From: ZYF759 sp046297455
GTDB taxonomy: Bacteria; Pseudomonadota; Alphaproteobacteria; Rhizobiales; Rhizobiaceae
Length of the DNA stretch: 64,000 nt
Assembly: GCA_046297455.1 (NCBI GenBank)
Contig: JBKBIT010000001.1
Location: 168,563-232,562, forward strand
Direction of reading: 5' to 3'
The first letter of the stretch is position 1; each line of letters opens with the position of its first letter. Made by a program: the position numbers and the translations under genes. The notes under the pieces were generated by a model, which worked only from the letters and a program-made list of their open reading frames with translations, was not told the origin of the DNA and did no database searches. This document shows, in pieces, positions 33,744 to 43,434 of this stretch.

Positions 33744-34769
33744 ATGATGGCTGGTGCAGTCTCCGAGCGACGCTGGAAGCGAACGGACATCATTCTTCTG
33801 ATGGCTCTGCTCAGCGTGATCGTCTGGTTCACGGGCGATGTCCTGCTCCTTGTGTTTGCCGGCATCCTGATGGCGGTTGGGCTCGATGGGTTGGCCGGTT
33901 CGCTGGCACGGTACGCACCGCTTTCCCGGACATGGGCTCTTGTGGTGGTTGGGGTGCTGCTCATGGCGGTGCTGGCGCTTATCGGGTGGACGGTGGTGCC
34001 GCAGTTTCTTGGCCAGCTCGACGATCTCTGGGGCCAGATGGCGGGGGCTTTAGAGCAACTTCTTGAAACCCTCGAACGCCATGAATGGGCAAGCGGCCTG
34101 GTGAACGACAGCCAGGAACAGGTTGCCGATGCTGCCGGCGCGGCCGTCGAGCATGCTGCGACGGCTGGCCTTGCCGTGATCGGGATCGCAGGCAGCATCA
34201 TCGTGCTGATCGCAATTGCGGTCTTCGGCGCCGCTCGTCCGAGTCTCTATCGTGACGGCTTTCTTGCCCTGCTACCGGCATCCAACCGTTCAGACATGGC
34301 GCGCGCGCTTGGGGAGACTGCACTGGCGCTACGATGGTGGTTTCTCGGTCAATTGATATCGATGCTCTTGTTGGGCGTGAGCGTGGCGATCGGTCTCATG
34401 ATCATCGGGGTCGATCTGTGGCTGAGCCTTGGCGTGCTGACGGCGCTGCTCACCTTCATACCGTTCCTGGGGCCAATCATTGCCGCTGTTCCGATCGTCA
34501 TCATCGGTTTTTCCGAGGGCGTTCAGACAGGCGTTATCGTGCTCGTGTTCTACATTGTCATCCAGAACCTGGAAGGCAACTTCCTCGTGCCGATGATTCA
34601 GCACAAGGTGGTCAACCTCGCCCCGGCGTTATTGATCTCCGTGCAGGTGCTCATGGGCACGATCTTCGGTCTGCTCGGACTGATCATGGCGGCCCCGCTG
34701 ACGGTCGTCGCCATGGTCCTCGTGAAGCACCTGTATCTGGAGGGGAGGGGCGAGGAGAACTCGTCCTGA
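33744..34769 (+). CDS. AI-2E-family membrane transporter (copy 2)
   Basis: A 341-residue membrane protein of the same family as the one at 26976 but clearly divergent. It has about seven membrane segments, among them DIILLMALLSVIVWFTG and the conserved block LTALLTFIPFLGPIIAAVP with IQNLEGNFLVPMIQHKVVN. The substrate is unknown. The start could be the first or second ATG (33744 or 33747). It follows the 32-residue gene by 82 bases on the same strand. Confidence 0.9.
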   Translation: MMAGAVSERRWKRTDIILLMALLSVIVWFTGDVLLLVFAGILMAVGLDGLAGSLARYAPLSRTWALVVVGVLLMAVLALIGWTVVPQFLGQLDDLWGQMAGALEQLLETLERHEWASGLVNDSQEQVADAAGAAVEHAATAGLAVIGIAGSIIVLIAIAVFGAARPSLYRDGFLALLPASNRSDMARALGETALALRWWFLGQLISMLLLGVSVAIGLMIIGVDLWLSLGVLTALLTFIPFLGPIIAAVPIVIIGFSEGVQTGVIVLVFYIVIQNLEGNFLVPMIQHKVVNLAPALLISVQVLMGTIFGLLGLIMAAPLTVVAMVLVKHLYLEGRGEENSS

Positions 34770-34890
34770 CGAGCGAAGCTGGGCATTTGCTGGGCCGGCT
34801 TCTTGAAGCAGATCGTGAACGTACCAGCGGAGCCGATGGCGGGCGGCCGCTATGCGGCGAAGTCCGAACGCTGTCGATCGCTGCGCACGC

Positions 34891-35607
34891 CTACTCGCGA
34901 AGGTCAGCCCGAAGTAGTGCGATTTCATCGCGCAGCGCCGCAAGCTCAGCCGATCCAGCGACGTCGCCATCCTGCGCCTGCGCTTCCTGGCCGATGAAGA
35001 AACTGGCGAAGCTGGCGGTGATGTAGCCGAAGATGGCCAAACCATAGAGTGACAGGAGGAAGGTAAGCAGCCGTCCTTCCGCGGTTTCTGGCCAGAAGCC
35101 GGACCCCATCGTGGCGATCAACATCGCCGTCCACCAGAGCGCATCGCCATAATTGACGAAGCCGCCCTGGACTTCGCGCGCCGGCTCGAATGCGAGCATG
35201 CCACCGGCACCGAGAAGGATCACGAGCGCCGTGGTCAGCAGCACATAGCCAAGACCTCTGCGTTCGAAGCTCTTGCGTAGGGCGTTGAAGCCGCGGTTCG
35301 CGGTTCCGACGATCCGCACCAGCCGCAATCCACGCGTCAGACGCAGGAAGCGCAACGCGTTGAGAAAGCGGAATGCCGGTGCCGCAAGAGCGACAATGGT
35401 GATCGGGTTGCGGCGGATGAACCGCCATTTTCGAGGCGCCAGCAGAAAGCGCAGCAGAAATTCGACAATGAAGATCATCCAGATGATCGTACCCATGAAC
35501 TCAAACAGGCCTGATGTGGTCCAGATCAGCTCAACGAGGACCAGTGCGAACCAAATGAAGGACAGAAAGAGCATCGGTCGCTCGAGCCACTCTTCGAGCT
35601 GCGACAA
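34891..35607 (-). CDS. Ion transporter (voltage-gated-channel fold)
   Basis: A 238-residue protein with six membrane segments. The S4-like segment RFLNALRFLRLTRGLRLVRIV carries regularly spaced arginines. The pore loop reads WWTAMLIATMGSGFWPET, without the TVGYGD signature of potassium channels, so ion selectivity is uncertain. The C-terminal tail is a short coiled coil (LAALRDEIALLRADL). Members of this group are common in rhizobia and cyanobacteria. Confidence 0.85.
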   Translation of the reverse strand: MSQLEEWLERPMLFLSFIWFALVLVELIWTTSGLFEFMGTIIWMIFIVEFLLRFLLAPRKWRFIRRNPITIVALAAPAFRFLNALRFLRLTRGLRLVRIVGTANRGFNALRKSFERRGLGYVLLTTALVILLGAGGMLAFEPAREVQGGFVNYGDALWWTAMLIATMGSGFWPETAEGRLLTFLLSLYGLAIFGYITASFASFFIGQEAQAQDGDVAGSAELAALRDEIALLRADLRE

Positions 35608-35815
35608 GACCTACCACCGCTCCTGCTCGTCCTGATGATCACCGTGTTCTGCTTGCTCCTCATTCATGGCGGCCTCCAAGGTGATTGGCGGTGCCTGGCT
35701 GGGCACCCTCGGAGTGAACCATAGCTTTCGGCCACGCTTCGGAACAACGGGTCGAGGGTAGGGCGCTCTCAATGTAGCCCACGAAACAAATGCATCCGTT
35801 AGTCGGCTACGTCAT

Positions 35816-36214
35816 GTGGGAGCCATTGGCGCCACAAAGGTAGAGTCTACGCAGCTGCTACCCCTCAAACGCCACATCCGGGAGACCGTGTCGCCTGTGG
35901 TTCATGTAGAGGAACGCTTGCTGCGCTGGCGGGTCATGTTTGGCATCTTCATCGATGTGACCGGCCGCAAGCAGGCGGAAGAGAGCCGCGAGCTTCTTGC
36001 TGGCGAGATGAGCCACCGGGTGCAGAACCTCTTGACCACCGACACCGGCCTGACCGCCATCACCTCACGCTCGACAAAGACGACCGCCGACATCGCACGC
36101 GAGCTGACGCAGCGCCTGACGGCACTCGGGCGTGCACATGATCTGGTGCGGCCAGTTCCCGGCCAAGCCGAAGGAGCCCCGTTGGCTCTACTGGCGGTCG
36201 GCTATCATGAATGA
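35816..36214 (+). pseudogene. HWE histidine kinase fragment
   Basis: The frame matches the middle of an HWE kinase: end of a PAS/PAC domain (FGIFIDVTGRKQAEESREL), phosphoacceptor LLAGEMSHRVQNLL, and RLTALGRAHDLVRPVPGQ. After about 36190 the homology stops, and the HATPase domain, which should contain the N and G boxes, is missing. The N-terminal sensor region is also absent. A truncated, non-functional copy. It precedes the large hybrid kinase gene. Confidence 0.65.
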
Positions 36215-36398
36215 AGCCTGCTGCCCCTGCTCGTGCCGCAGACATTCCCTCATCCGGCGAAACTACTCAGCTTGGTTGCCGGGGCAGGGCGTGCAAAGGT
36301 GTGCCTTGAAACCCGCTGCGGATTGCGGCGAGGCGGCGGTTGATGGTGCGGAAGAACCTTTCCGTCTGATCCAACCTAAACTCTAGGACGATGCGAGA

Positions 36399-39300
36399 AT
36401 GACGAATGAACCGCGAGGAGGAGGAGGCAATCGCTCAAGGCGCAAGTCAAAGTCGAAGGCGATCCAGACCACGGATGCGAGAGGTCGCGACGCTGGCCTC
36501 ACGCCTGATGGGAGTGACCGGCCCCTGAACGCCGACGGCGGTGCCACACCCGAAGTCGCAGCTATTCAGGTTATCGGCATCGGTGCGTCGGCGGGTGGCA
36601 TCGAGGCGCTGAGCCGTTTCTTCGACGTCATGCCAGCCGACAGCGGCTGCGCTTTCGTGATCGTGCTGCATCTCGATCCGAAACGCGAAAGCGAACTGGC
36701 CCACGTCCTGAGCGCCAAGACGACAATGCCGGTCGTTCAGGTCGAGGACGGCATGAGGCTCGCTGCGAACCATGTCTATGTGATCGCACCCGATACCGAT
36801 CTGCACGTCAGCAACGGCGGCCTGCACGTGTCCAAGCCGGCGGAACCTCGCGGCCATCGGCACCCGGTCGATGTCCTGTTCTCGTCGCTGGCTGCGGACC
36901 AGCACGAGCGGGCGATCGCGGTTGTGCTGTCGGGAACGGGGAGCAACGGTACCGAGGGGTTGAGGGATATCCGGGCGGAGGGCGGCATGAGCCTGGTGCA
37001 GTCGCCCGAAACCGCGAAATTCGATGGCATGCCGAGGAGCGCGATTTCCGCGGACATGGCCGACCACGTCCTGGCACCCGAAGACATGCCCGAAATCCTG
37101 CTTGCCTTCATAAGGCACGGCTACCTCGCAGCTCCCATCGAGATCGAAGCCACTTCTCCGAACGGCCAGGCCACGCTCAGCCATCTTCTGGACCTCCTGC
37201 GCGCTCGGGGCGGACACGATTTTCGCAGCTACAAACACTCGACACTGAGGCGACGTGTTTACCGGCGCCTTGGCCTTAGGAACATCACGACGCTCGACGA
37301 ATACATCGACGAGTTGCGCACCAACGCCGATGAAGTCACCGCGCTGGTGGGCGACCTGATGATCAGCGTGACCGGCTTCTTTCGCGACGCCGACGCCTGG
37401 AAGGCCCTTGCCAAGCTGGTGATTGCGCCAATGGTCGCGGAGCGCGAAACGGGCGCTCCGATACGTGTCTGGGCGCCGGCCTGCTCCACGGGCGAGGAGG
37501 CCTACTCGCTTGCCATGCTGGTGACGGAACTTGCCGAGGCGGCTGGAAAACGCTTCGACCTGAAGGTCTTTGCGACCGATCCCCAGGAGACCAATCTGCG
37601 CAAGGCGCGCGATGGCATCTACCCGGCCGCCGCCCTTGCCAGCCTTCCGGCGTCTCGCCTTTCGCGTTTCTTCGAAAAGCTCGACGGCTCATATCAGGTC
37701 AGCAGGGAACTACGCGACATGGTGGTGTTCGCGCCGCAGAACCTGTTGCGCGATCCGCCTTTCTCGCGGCTGGACCTGGTGTCGTGCCGCAATTTCCTGA
37801 TCTATCTGGAACCCGACGCGCAGCAGAAGATCATCGCGCTTTGCCATTTCGCGCTGCGACTGGGAGGACATCTGTTTCTCGGCAACGCCGAAACGGTAGG
37901 GCGGCACGAAGACCTGTTCGAAACCGTATCAAAGAAATGGCGAATATACCGCCGGTTGGGATCGACACGGCATGATCTGATCGAGTATCCGCCGCCACGC
38001 AGTCAATCGGAAATGCGCTCGATGGAAAAATCATCGACTTTGGCTCCCGAGCCGAACGCTTCGGCTGCAGAAATGGCCCGCCGCGCCTTGCTGGAGCGCT
38101 TTGCCCCGGCCTCGGTGCTGATCGACCAGAAAGGCCGCATCCTCTACTTCCACGGTACGACGAGGGACTATCTGGAGAACCCGCCTGGTGAGCCGACCAG
38201 GGACTTGCTGACCATGGCCCGTGATGGGCTGGCCGCCAGATTGCGAGTCGCGATCCGGGAAGCGTCGAGCGAGAACAGAAGCGTGACGGTCAACGCCCGC
38301 ATCCGGGACGGCTCGAACGGCCGATCTGTCGAGATGACGGTCATGCCGTTGCCTGAATCGCCGCAGGGCGTGTTTCTCCTGGTGAGTTTCGCAACGGCCG
38401 CGGCGGAGTGGGCTCCCACCCTGACCTCCACGCGTGAGGATGCGGGTGATGCCTCGTCGAGTGAACGCGCCCTTCAGGAGGAACTGAGAACCACCCGCGC
38501 TGAACTGCAGAAAACCATAGAATACCAGGAAGCCACCAACGACGAACTGAAGGCGGCGAACGAGGAAGCCACCTCGATGAACGAGGAGCTTCAGTCAACC
38601 AACGAGGAACTCGAGACGTCGAAAGAGGAATTGCAGTCGTTCAACGAGGAGCTGAACACGGTCAACAGCCAGCTTCAGCACAAGATCAGCGAACTGGAAA
38701 CCACGACCAATGACCTCAACAACCTGCTCGCCGGTTCTGAAGTCGCAACGCTGTTCCTTGACGAAAAATGCTGCATCAGATGGTTTGCGCCTGCGACGCG
38801 GGAACTGTTCGATTTCGTCGCTTCGGACATCGGTCGGCCGATCGCTCATCTGGCCAAGAAGTTTACCGACGAGAACCTTTTGCGGGACGTGGAAACGGTT
38901 CTGGAGAAGCTGTCCGCGATCGAGGCCGTGGTGCAAAGCGATGCCGGCCGCTGGTATATGCGTAGGGTGCTTCCCTATCGCACGCAGGACAACCGTATCG
39001 CAGGCGTCGTCGTCACATTCAACGACATCACCGAGCAGAAACGCGCCGCCGATGCGGTGAACGATGCTCGCGTCTATTCGGAAACGATCGGGCGTACGGT
39101 TCAGCATCCCCTGCTGGTTCTGGGCAAGGATTTGCGCGTCCAAAGCGCCAACAAGGCCTTCCGCGAGCTGTTCGCAGTTTTCGAGGAAGAGCCCAAGGGG
39201 CGCCTGATCTTCGACCTTGGAACCGGCGAGTGGAACAACCCGCCGCTGCGGAGCCTTCTCGAAAGGGTTCATTCTGAGGACGATGAAATCCACAATTTCG

Positions 39301-40082
39301 AGGTCGAACAGGATTTCCATCGGTCCGGGCGGCGATCAATGCTGCTCACGGCGTGCAAGCTGAAACAGGAAGGCAGCCGTGAAGACATGATCCTGATCGC
39401 GATCGAGGACATCACCGAGCGCAAGCGCTTCGATGAGCATCGGGAAACCCTGGTCGGCGAGCTTAATCATCGTATCAAGAATGTCATGGCGACGGTGCAG
39501 GCCATTGCGTCGCAGACGCTCAGCAGTGCCACGTCGATGGAGGAAGCGCGCGCAACCTTCGGGGCGCGTCTGATCGCGCTGGGCAAGTCGCATGACCTGC
39601 TGACCCGTGAAAACTGGGCCGGCGCGGATTTGCGAGACATTGTCTTTGAGACGGTCGAACCACATTCAGTCGGAGTGAACCGCTTCCGGATCGAAGGCCC
39701 AAGCCTGTGGCTCGGGCCGCGAGTCGCGCTGTCGATCGCGATGGCGCTGCATGAACTGGCTACGAATGCGGCGAAATACGGCGCGCTGACAACCGACCAC
39801 GGCCGGGTCGACATAGCCTGGCAGCTCACTGGCGACGGCGATGAGCAGCGTCTCTCACTGCGATGGACGGAGAGCGGCGGTCCACCTGTCGTTCCGCCGA
39901 CGCGCAAGGGTTTCGGCTCACGTCTGGTGCAGCGCGTGCTGGCGGCGGAACTGGGGGGGAAGGTAAGCGTTGCCTATGAAACGTCCGGTGTCGTCTGCAC
40001 GATCGATGCTCCCATGCCCGACGGAAACCAAAGGAGCGAAGCGCTTGACGGTGCAGACAGCAAAACGGGTATTGATCGTTGA
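36399..40082 (+). CDS. CheB-CheR-PAS-HWE hybrid sensor kinase
   Basis: A 1227-residue multidomain protein. Order: CheB-like domain (about 60-235; GIGASAGGIEAL, HLDPKRES, LSGTGSNGTEGL); CheR-like methyltransferase (about 245-520; SVTGFFRDADAW, WAPACSTGEEAYSLAM, VSCRNFLIYL); coiled coil of EEL repeats (about 685-765); two PAS regions; HWE phosphoacceptor GELNHRIKNVMA with His1024; HATPase with MALHELATNAAKYGAL. In CheB the catalytic Asp of the GxG(S)D motif is Asn (residue 183), so esterase activity may be lost. No membrane helix. It overlaps the response-regulator gene by 38 bases and probably phosphorylates it or a PhyR-type regulator. Confidence 0.95.
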   Translation: MTNEPRGGGGNRSRRKSKSKAIQTTDARGRDAGLTPDGSDRPLNADGGATPEVAAIQVIGIGASAGGIEALSRFFDVMPADSGCAFVIVLHLDPKRESELAHVLSAKTTMPVVQVEDGMRLAANHVYVIAPDTDLHVSNGGLHVSKPAEPRGHRHPVDVLFSSLAADQHERAIAVVLSGTGSNGTEGLRDIRAEGGMSLVQSPETAKFDGMPRSAISADMADHVLAPEDMPEILLAFIRHGYLAAPIEIEATSPNGQATLSHLLDLLRARGGHDFRSYKHSTLRRRVYRRLGLRNITTLDEYIDELRTNADEVTALVGDLMISVTGFFRDADAWKALAKLVIAPMVAERETGAPIRVWAPACSTGEEAYSLAMLVTELAEAAGKRFDLKVFATDPQETNLRKARDGIYPAAALASLPASRLSRFFEKLDGSYQVSRELRDMVVFAPQNLLRDPPFSRLDLVSCRNFLIYLEPDAQQKIIALCHFALRLGGHLFLGNAETVGRHEDLFETVSKKWRIYRRLGSTRHDLIEYPPPRSQSEMRSMEKSSTLAPEPNASAAEMARRALLERFAPASVLIDQKGRILYFHGTTRDYLENPPGEPTRDLLTMARDGLAARLRVAIREASSENRSVTVNARIRDGSNGRSVEMTVMPLPESPQGVFLLVSFATAAAEWAPTLTSTREDAGDASSSERALQEELRTTRAELQKTIEYQEATNDELKAANEEATSMNEELQSTNEELETSKEELQSFNEELNTVNSQLQHKISELETTTNDLNNLLAGSEVATLFLDEKCCIRWFAPATRELFDFVASDIGRPIAHLAKKFTDENLLRDVETVLEKLSAIEAVVQSDAGRWYMRRVLPYRTQDNRIAGVVVTFNDITEQKRAADAVNDARVYSETIGRTVQHPLLVLGKDLRVQSANKAFRELFAVFEEEPKGRLIFDLGTGEWNNPPLRSLLERVHSEDDEIHNFEVEQDFHRSGRRSMLLTACKLKQEGSREDMILIAIEDITERKRFDEHRETLVGELNHRIKNVMATVQAIASQTLSSATSMEEARATFGARLIALGKSHDLLTRENWAGADLRDIVFETVEPHSVGVNRFRIEGPSLWLGPRVALSIAMALHELATNAAKYGALTTDHGRVDIAWQLTGDGDEQRLSLRWTESGGPPVVPPTRKGFGSRLVQRVLAAELGGKVSVAYETSGVVCTIDAPMPDGNQRSEALDGADSKTGIDR

Positions 40083-40407
40083 GGATGAGGTTCTTCTTGC
40101 GATGCACCTTGAGGACCTGCTGAACGATTTGGGGCATGAGGTCGTCGGTCAGGCCACGCGCATCGACCTGGCGATGGAGCTTGCCCGCCAAGGCGTGATC
40201 GATTTCGCAATTCTCGACATCAACGTGGCTGGTGCCAAGTCCTTTCCCGTGGCCGACATTCTGCTGCAGAGGGGCATTCCCTTCGCCTTTGCGACAGGAT
40301 ACGGGGCCGAAGGCCTGATGGACGGATATCGTGATTGCCCGGCGCTGCAGAAGCCGTATGCGCAAGGTGACCTTGAACAAACCATCGCGCAGATATTTCG
40401 CGGATGA
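40045..40407 (+). CDS. Single-domain response regulator
   Basis: A 120-residue receiver domain without output domain. Motifs: VLIVEDEVLLAM with the acidic pair, AILDINVAG with the phospho-acceptor Asp58, GYG at the Thr/Ser switch region, and LQKPYAQGDL with the conserved Lys. Start is the TTG at 40045, eight bases after AAGGAG, inside the 3' end of the hybrid kinase gene. It is the likely partner of that kinase. Confidence 0.88.
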   Translation: MTVQTAKRVLIVEDEVLLAMHLEDLLNDLGHEVVGQATRIDLAMELARQGVIDFAILDINVAGAKSFPVADILLQRGIPFAFATGYGAEGLMDGYRDCPALQKPYAQGDLEQTIAQIFRG

Positions 40408-40450
40408 CCGATAGACGTAGCGATCTCGCCAGGCTCGAGAAAGCGGGCGC

Positions 40451-41482
40451 CTATCCGAGAAGGTTTTGTTGATCACGACCGTCATAGGCCAAGGCAGGCT
40501 GACGAGAAGTCTCCGGCGTAATCCAGTCCTGCTCCACGAGGTCCCGAAGCTTATAAGCCCGATCCAGCGCCTGCTTGCTCGCCGCATGCCACTCCCTGGA
40601 AGCATCCGACCCGGCGTTTCCGCCATGCTCCGCCATCTGGAGGCAGAACTCGGCCCGCTCGTTGAGAAACCGCACCGCCGCCCGCATGACTTTCTCCATT
40701 TCCTCGAACTGCGCTGCGGCCATGATTTCTGCGGTATAGCTGTGCCCGATGTGACAACCGAATTTGACGATCGAGCCAACCTCGAATTTCTTCAGCGCAC
40801 CACCACAGTCCGGACAGGTCACCGTCAGTGGCCGCTCGAAAGTCTGGTTGTTGACGATCTCGGGTTCTTGTTCGTCCAGTTTAGAAGAGGCTTTCGCCAT
40901 GACCGCTTCCTTTCCGTCTTGTCGATCGATCAGTTCAGTGAGCAGTTCGGGCATCTGCGCAAGCGCCACGCTGTAGTCTATCGCTACATGCTCGATCGCG
41001 CTCCTCGGCATTTCGGGATAGGCAGCGTCGTTAGGGTCTTGGACGATTGCGATTCCGCCCCGTCGCTTGATCTCTAACAGGCCCAGCGCGCCGTCGTTCA
41101 GATTGCCAGTCAGGATGACGCCCACCGCCTCCGAGCCATAAATTTCGGCCACACTCCGGAACAACGGGTCGATGGCCGGCCTGGCGCAATTCTCCTTCGG
41201 GCCACGCAACAGGCGCAGCCGTCCATTGGCGACGATCAAGTGGCGATCCGGTGGCGCAACATAGATGTGGCCGGGCAGAATCGCTTCACCGTCCTCTGCA
41301 TGCTTGGCGGGGATCGGACCTGCGGTATTCAAGAGCGCGGGTAACTCGCTTTGATAAGCGCCGACATGCAGCACGACGAGAATAGGGGTGGACAGCGTCT
41401 TGGGCAGCGCGGCAGCCAAGGAGCGTAATGCCGCCACTCCGCCTGCCGAAGTGCCTATCACGATGATGGAGGAACCAGCCAT
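40451..41482 (-). CDS. CheB-type methylesterase with C-terminal zinc-ribbon-like segment
   Basis: A 343-residue protein with no receiver domain. The CheB domain (about 1-185) keeps the Ser (IGTSAGGVAAL), His (VVLHVGAYQ) and Asp (TGNLNDGALG) of the triad, in contrast to the hybrid kinase. The C-terminal half contains CPDCGGALKKF and FGCHIGHSY, a possible metal-binding site, then a helical tail. Stand-alone CheB genes in stress loci are not obviously linked to chemotaxis; no mcp or cheA is nearby. It converges on the kinase operon. Confidence 0.88.
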   Translation of the reverse strand: MAGSSIIVIGTSAGGVAALRSLAAALPKTLSTPILVVLHVGAYQSELPALLNTAGPIPAKHAEDGEAILPGHIYVAPPDRHLIVANGRLRLLRGPKENCARPAIDPLFRSVAEIYGSEAVGVILTGNLNDGALGLLEIKRRGGIAIVQDPNDAAYPEMPRSAIEHVAIDYSVALAQMPELLTELIDRQDGKEAVMAKASSKLDEQEPEIVNNQTFERPLTVTCPDCGGALKKFEVGSIVKFGCHIGHSYTAEIMAAAQFEEMEKVMRAAVRFLNERAEFCLQMAEHGGNAGSDASREWHAASKQALDRAYKLRDLVEQDWITPETSRQPALAYDGRDQQNLLG

Positions 41483-41696
41483 GACGACCTGTGATTTGCG
41501 GGGCTGATCGCGGGGGATCGAACATCAACGCGACAGGTGGAGGAAGGTTCGTCTGATGCGCGCCGTCTTGTTGGCGAGCGCGACCGTGAGCAACATATGT
41601 GTTTTTTTGGGCGACCTATAGTCGCACAAACGCAGCTGGACCATGGTGACGTCTGCGGCCCAGCTGCGCGCACCCGGAGAAGGGTTGCGGATACAA

Positions 41697-41721
41697 AACC
41701 AAAGGGCGGTGCCGATGTTCC
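41697..41721 (-). promoter_or_regulatory. EcfG-type promoter upstream of the stand-alone cheB
   Basis: On the minus strand GGAAC (41717-41721), 16 bases, GGTT (41697-41700). It lies about 210 bases upstream of the cheB start at 41482. The space between contains only short frames on the minus strand, such as a 39-codon frame from 41644 without a ribosome site. Confidence 0.5.
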
Positions 41722-41930
41722 ACACTGAGACGGTGTTCTGGGATGACGTGGCGGCACAGGGCTCGCAGCGACCCACCAAGCCTAGGCATGGATGGGGAAG
41801 CAGAGCGCCGATGTTGCAGCCATTACTTCTGTCGACCTCAACCATCAGGCAATAACGCCCGGCAACGAAATGCCGGGCGATTCTCGATTCCCTCCACACA
41901 TCGACGTGGAGACGACTTCAGCACAGAAGC

Positions 41931-43184
41931 CTACTGAATGCCGATGCGTTGCTGATCGCGCTGCTCGGCATAGGTGGCCTCGTCATATTCCGGGGCTGCC
42001 TCAAGCTGGTCTTGAGTGTGCCGCGTATAGATGTACAACCTGTTCTGGCTGTCACGCACGAACTCGACCTCGTCCAAACCCAGTGCGACCTCGCGAGTGC
42101 CAATCCCGAGGAACCCGCCGACATCGACAATCACTGCGTCGAAGCTGCCTTCTTCGGTGATCAGGATATCGCCTACAGTGCCGATATTCTCATCATTGGC
42201 GCCATAGAGGGTGGACCCGATCAGGTCGTCGGCGCGAAGCTGCTCCATTTCGACCGGCTGCCGATCAGGGTCGATCGCCGCGGTCGTCTGAGTATCCGGT
42301 TCGATCCCCGCATCGGTCTGGGCCGTCTGCTGGCGATCGGCTTCGCCGACCTGAGCGGCCTCCTGGCCGGCCATCCTGACCTCGAAATTGAGCTGAAAGT
42401 TCTCGGTCTCAGACTGAACGAAAATCGTTCCGCCATCGGCGATTAGATGCTCGCCAGCTTCTCCCATCCGCTGCTCAGCGGCCATCTGGCCGTCCTGCTG
42501 CTGATCAGCCTGTTGCTGGGCTGGCATCTGCTGAGCCATCTCGCCTGTCACGCGCTGCTGGTCGCGCTCTTCGGTCCAACGTGCCTGATCATATTCGGGC
42601 GAACTTTCGAGCTGCTCCTGCGTGTAGGGCGTGTAGACATACCAATTGCCGTCGGCATCGCTCAGCAGCTCGAGATCATCCATGCCAAGTGCCACTTCGC
42701 GGGCACCCATGCCGAGGAAGCCGCCGACATCTACGACAACCGCATCAATCTCGGCGTCCTGGGTGAGCAGGACGTCGTTGACATTGCCGATGTGCTCGTC
42801 GTTCACGCTAAAGACTTCCGAACCGATGAACTCGTCGGCGCTGATCTGCCGCATGTCGGCCGCCTGAAGCTCCCGACGATCCCTCATTGTCGCCTGGCGG
42901 TCATGCTGCTGCTCACCGGCTTGAGCAGCCTGCTGCTCCTCGGGGGCCTGGGTTTGCTGCGCGCCCGCAGCGCCAACACGGACACGCAGGTTCAGTTCGA
43001 CCTCTTCTCGCGCGGCTTCAATTATGACGGTATCGCCGTGAGATACGGTGACCTCTTGCGCCGCCGTCCGACCCTGCTGAGCCTGTTCCTGTGGCTGCTG
43101 CGCCGTGGTATCGCCGGACTGGGCAAATGCACCGCCCGCCAATAGTGCAGTGACAGCAGTCGTCGCCAATAGCTTGCGTAACAT
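41931..43184 (-). CDS. Exported protein with two PRC-barrel domains
   Basis: A 417-residue protein with a Sec signal (KLLATTAVTALLAGGAFAQ) followed by a Gln/Glu-rich mature chain. Two PRC-barrel domains share an almost repeated sequence: the first has IGSEVFSVNDEHIGNVNDVLL and VVVDVGGFLGMGAREVALG, the second IGSTLYGANDENIGTVGDILI and VIVDVGGFLGIGTREVALG. Linkers are Gln-rich. The ATG at 43184 has a CAAGGAG site and lies 75 bases after an EcfG-type promoter. It is probably a periplasmic stress protein. Confidence 0.9.
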   Translation of the reverse strand: MLRKLLATTAVTALLAGGAFAQSGDTTAQQPQEQAQQGRTAAQEVTVSHGDTVIIEAAREEVELNLRVRVGAAGAQQTQAPEEQQAAQAGEQQHDRQATMRDRRELQAADMRQISADEFIGSEVFSVNDEHIGNVNDVLLTQDAEIDAVVVDVGGFLGMGAREVALGMDDLELLSDADGNWYVYTPYTQEQLESSPEYDQARWTEERDQQRVTGEMAQQMPAQQQADQQQDGQMAAEQRMGEAGEHLIADGGTIFVQSETENFQLNFEVRMAGQEAAQVGEADRQQTAQTDAGIEPDTQTTAAIDPDRQPVEMEQLRADDLIGSTLYGANDENIGTVGDILITEEGSFDAVIVDVGGFLGIGTREVALGLDEVEFVRDSQNRLYIYTRHTQDQLEAAPEYDEATYAEQRDQQRIGIQ

Positions 43185-43265
43185 CTCGTTCTCCTTGGAT
43201 CGTGTCAGCCTGCGAGCGGCAGGAAGAGACGTTGTGCGGGTCCATATGCCCGGACGTGTCTTACA

Positions 43266-43290
43266 AACCTTCAATTGTGATCTTTGTTCC
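43266..43290 (-). promoter_or_regulatory. EcfG-type promoter of the PRC-barrel gene
   Basis: On the minus strand GGAAC (43286-43290), 16 bases, GGTT (43266-43269). The expected transcript starts near 43259, about 75 bases before the ATG at 43184. This also fits GGAAC-N18-TT of S. meliloti RpoE2. Confidence 0.6.
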
Positions 43291-43434
43291 AAGATGTCCG
43301 GCGTAGAATTACAACTGCTTCCGACCATGGCTCGTGCCACGCTTCTTCGGTCGTGACGGTGCTGACGACGGAGGAGAGCCCAAGGGACCGCAACGCTTCG
43401 ACAAGTTCCGCAGTCCTGACTTGGCGGCGCTGCG

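Noticed and set aside
41525..41899. Minus-strand frame of 124 residues next to cheB
   Set aside because: No family, no ribosome site, and an EcfG-like promoter lies inside it. The 41483-41930 gap is treated as promoter/UTR sequence.
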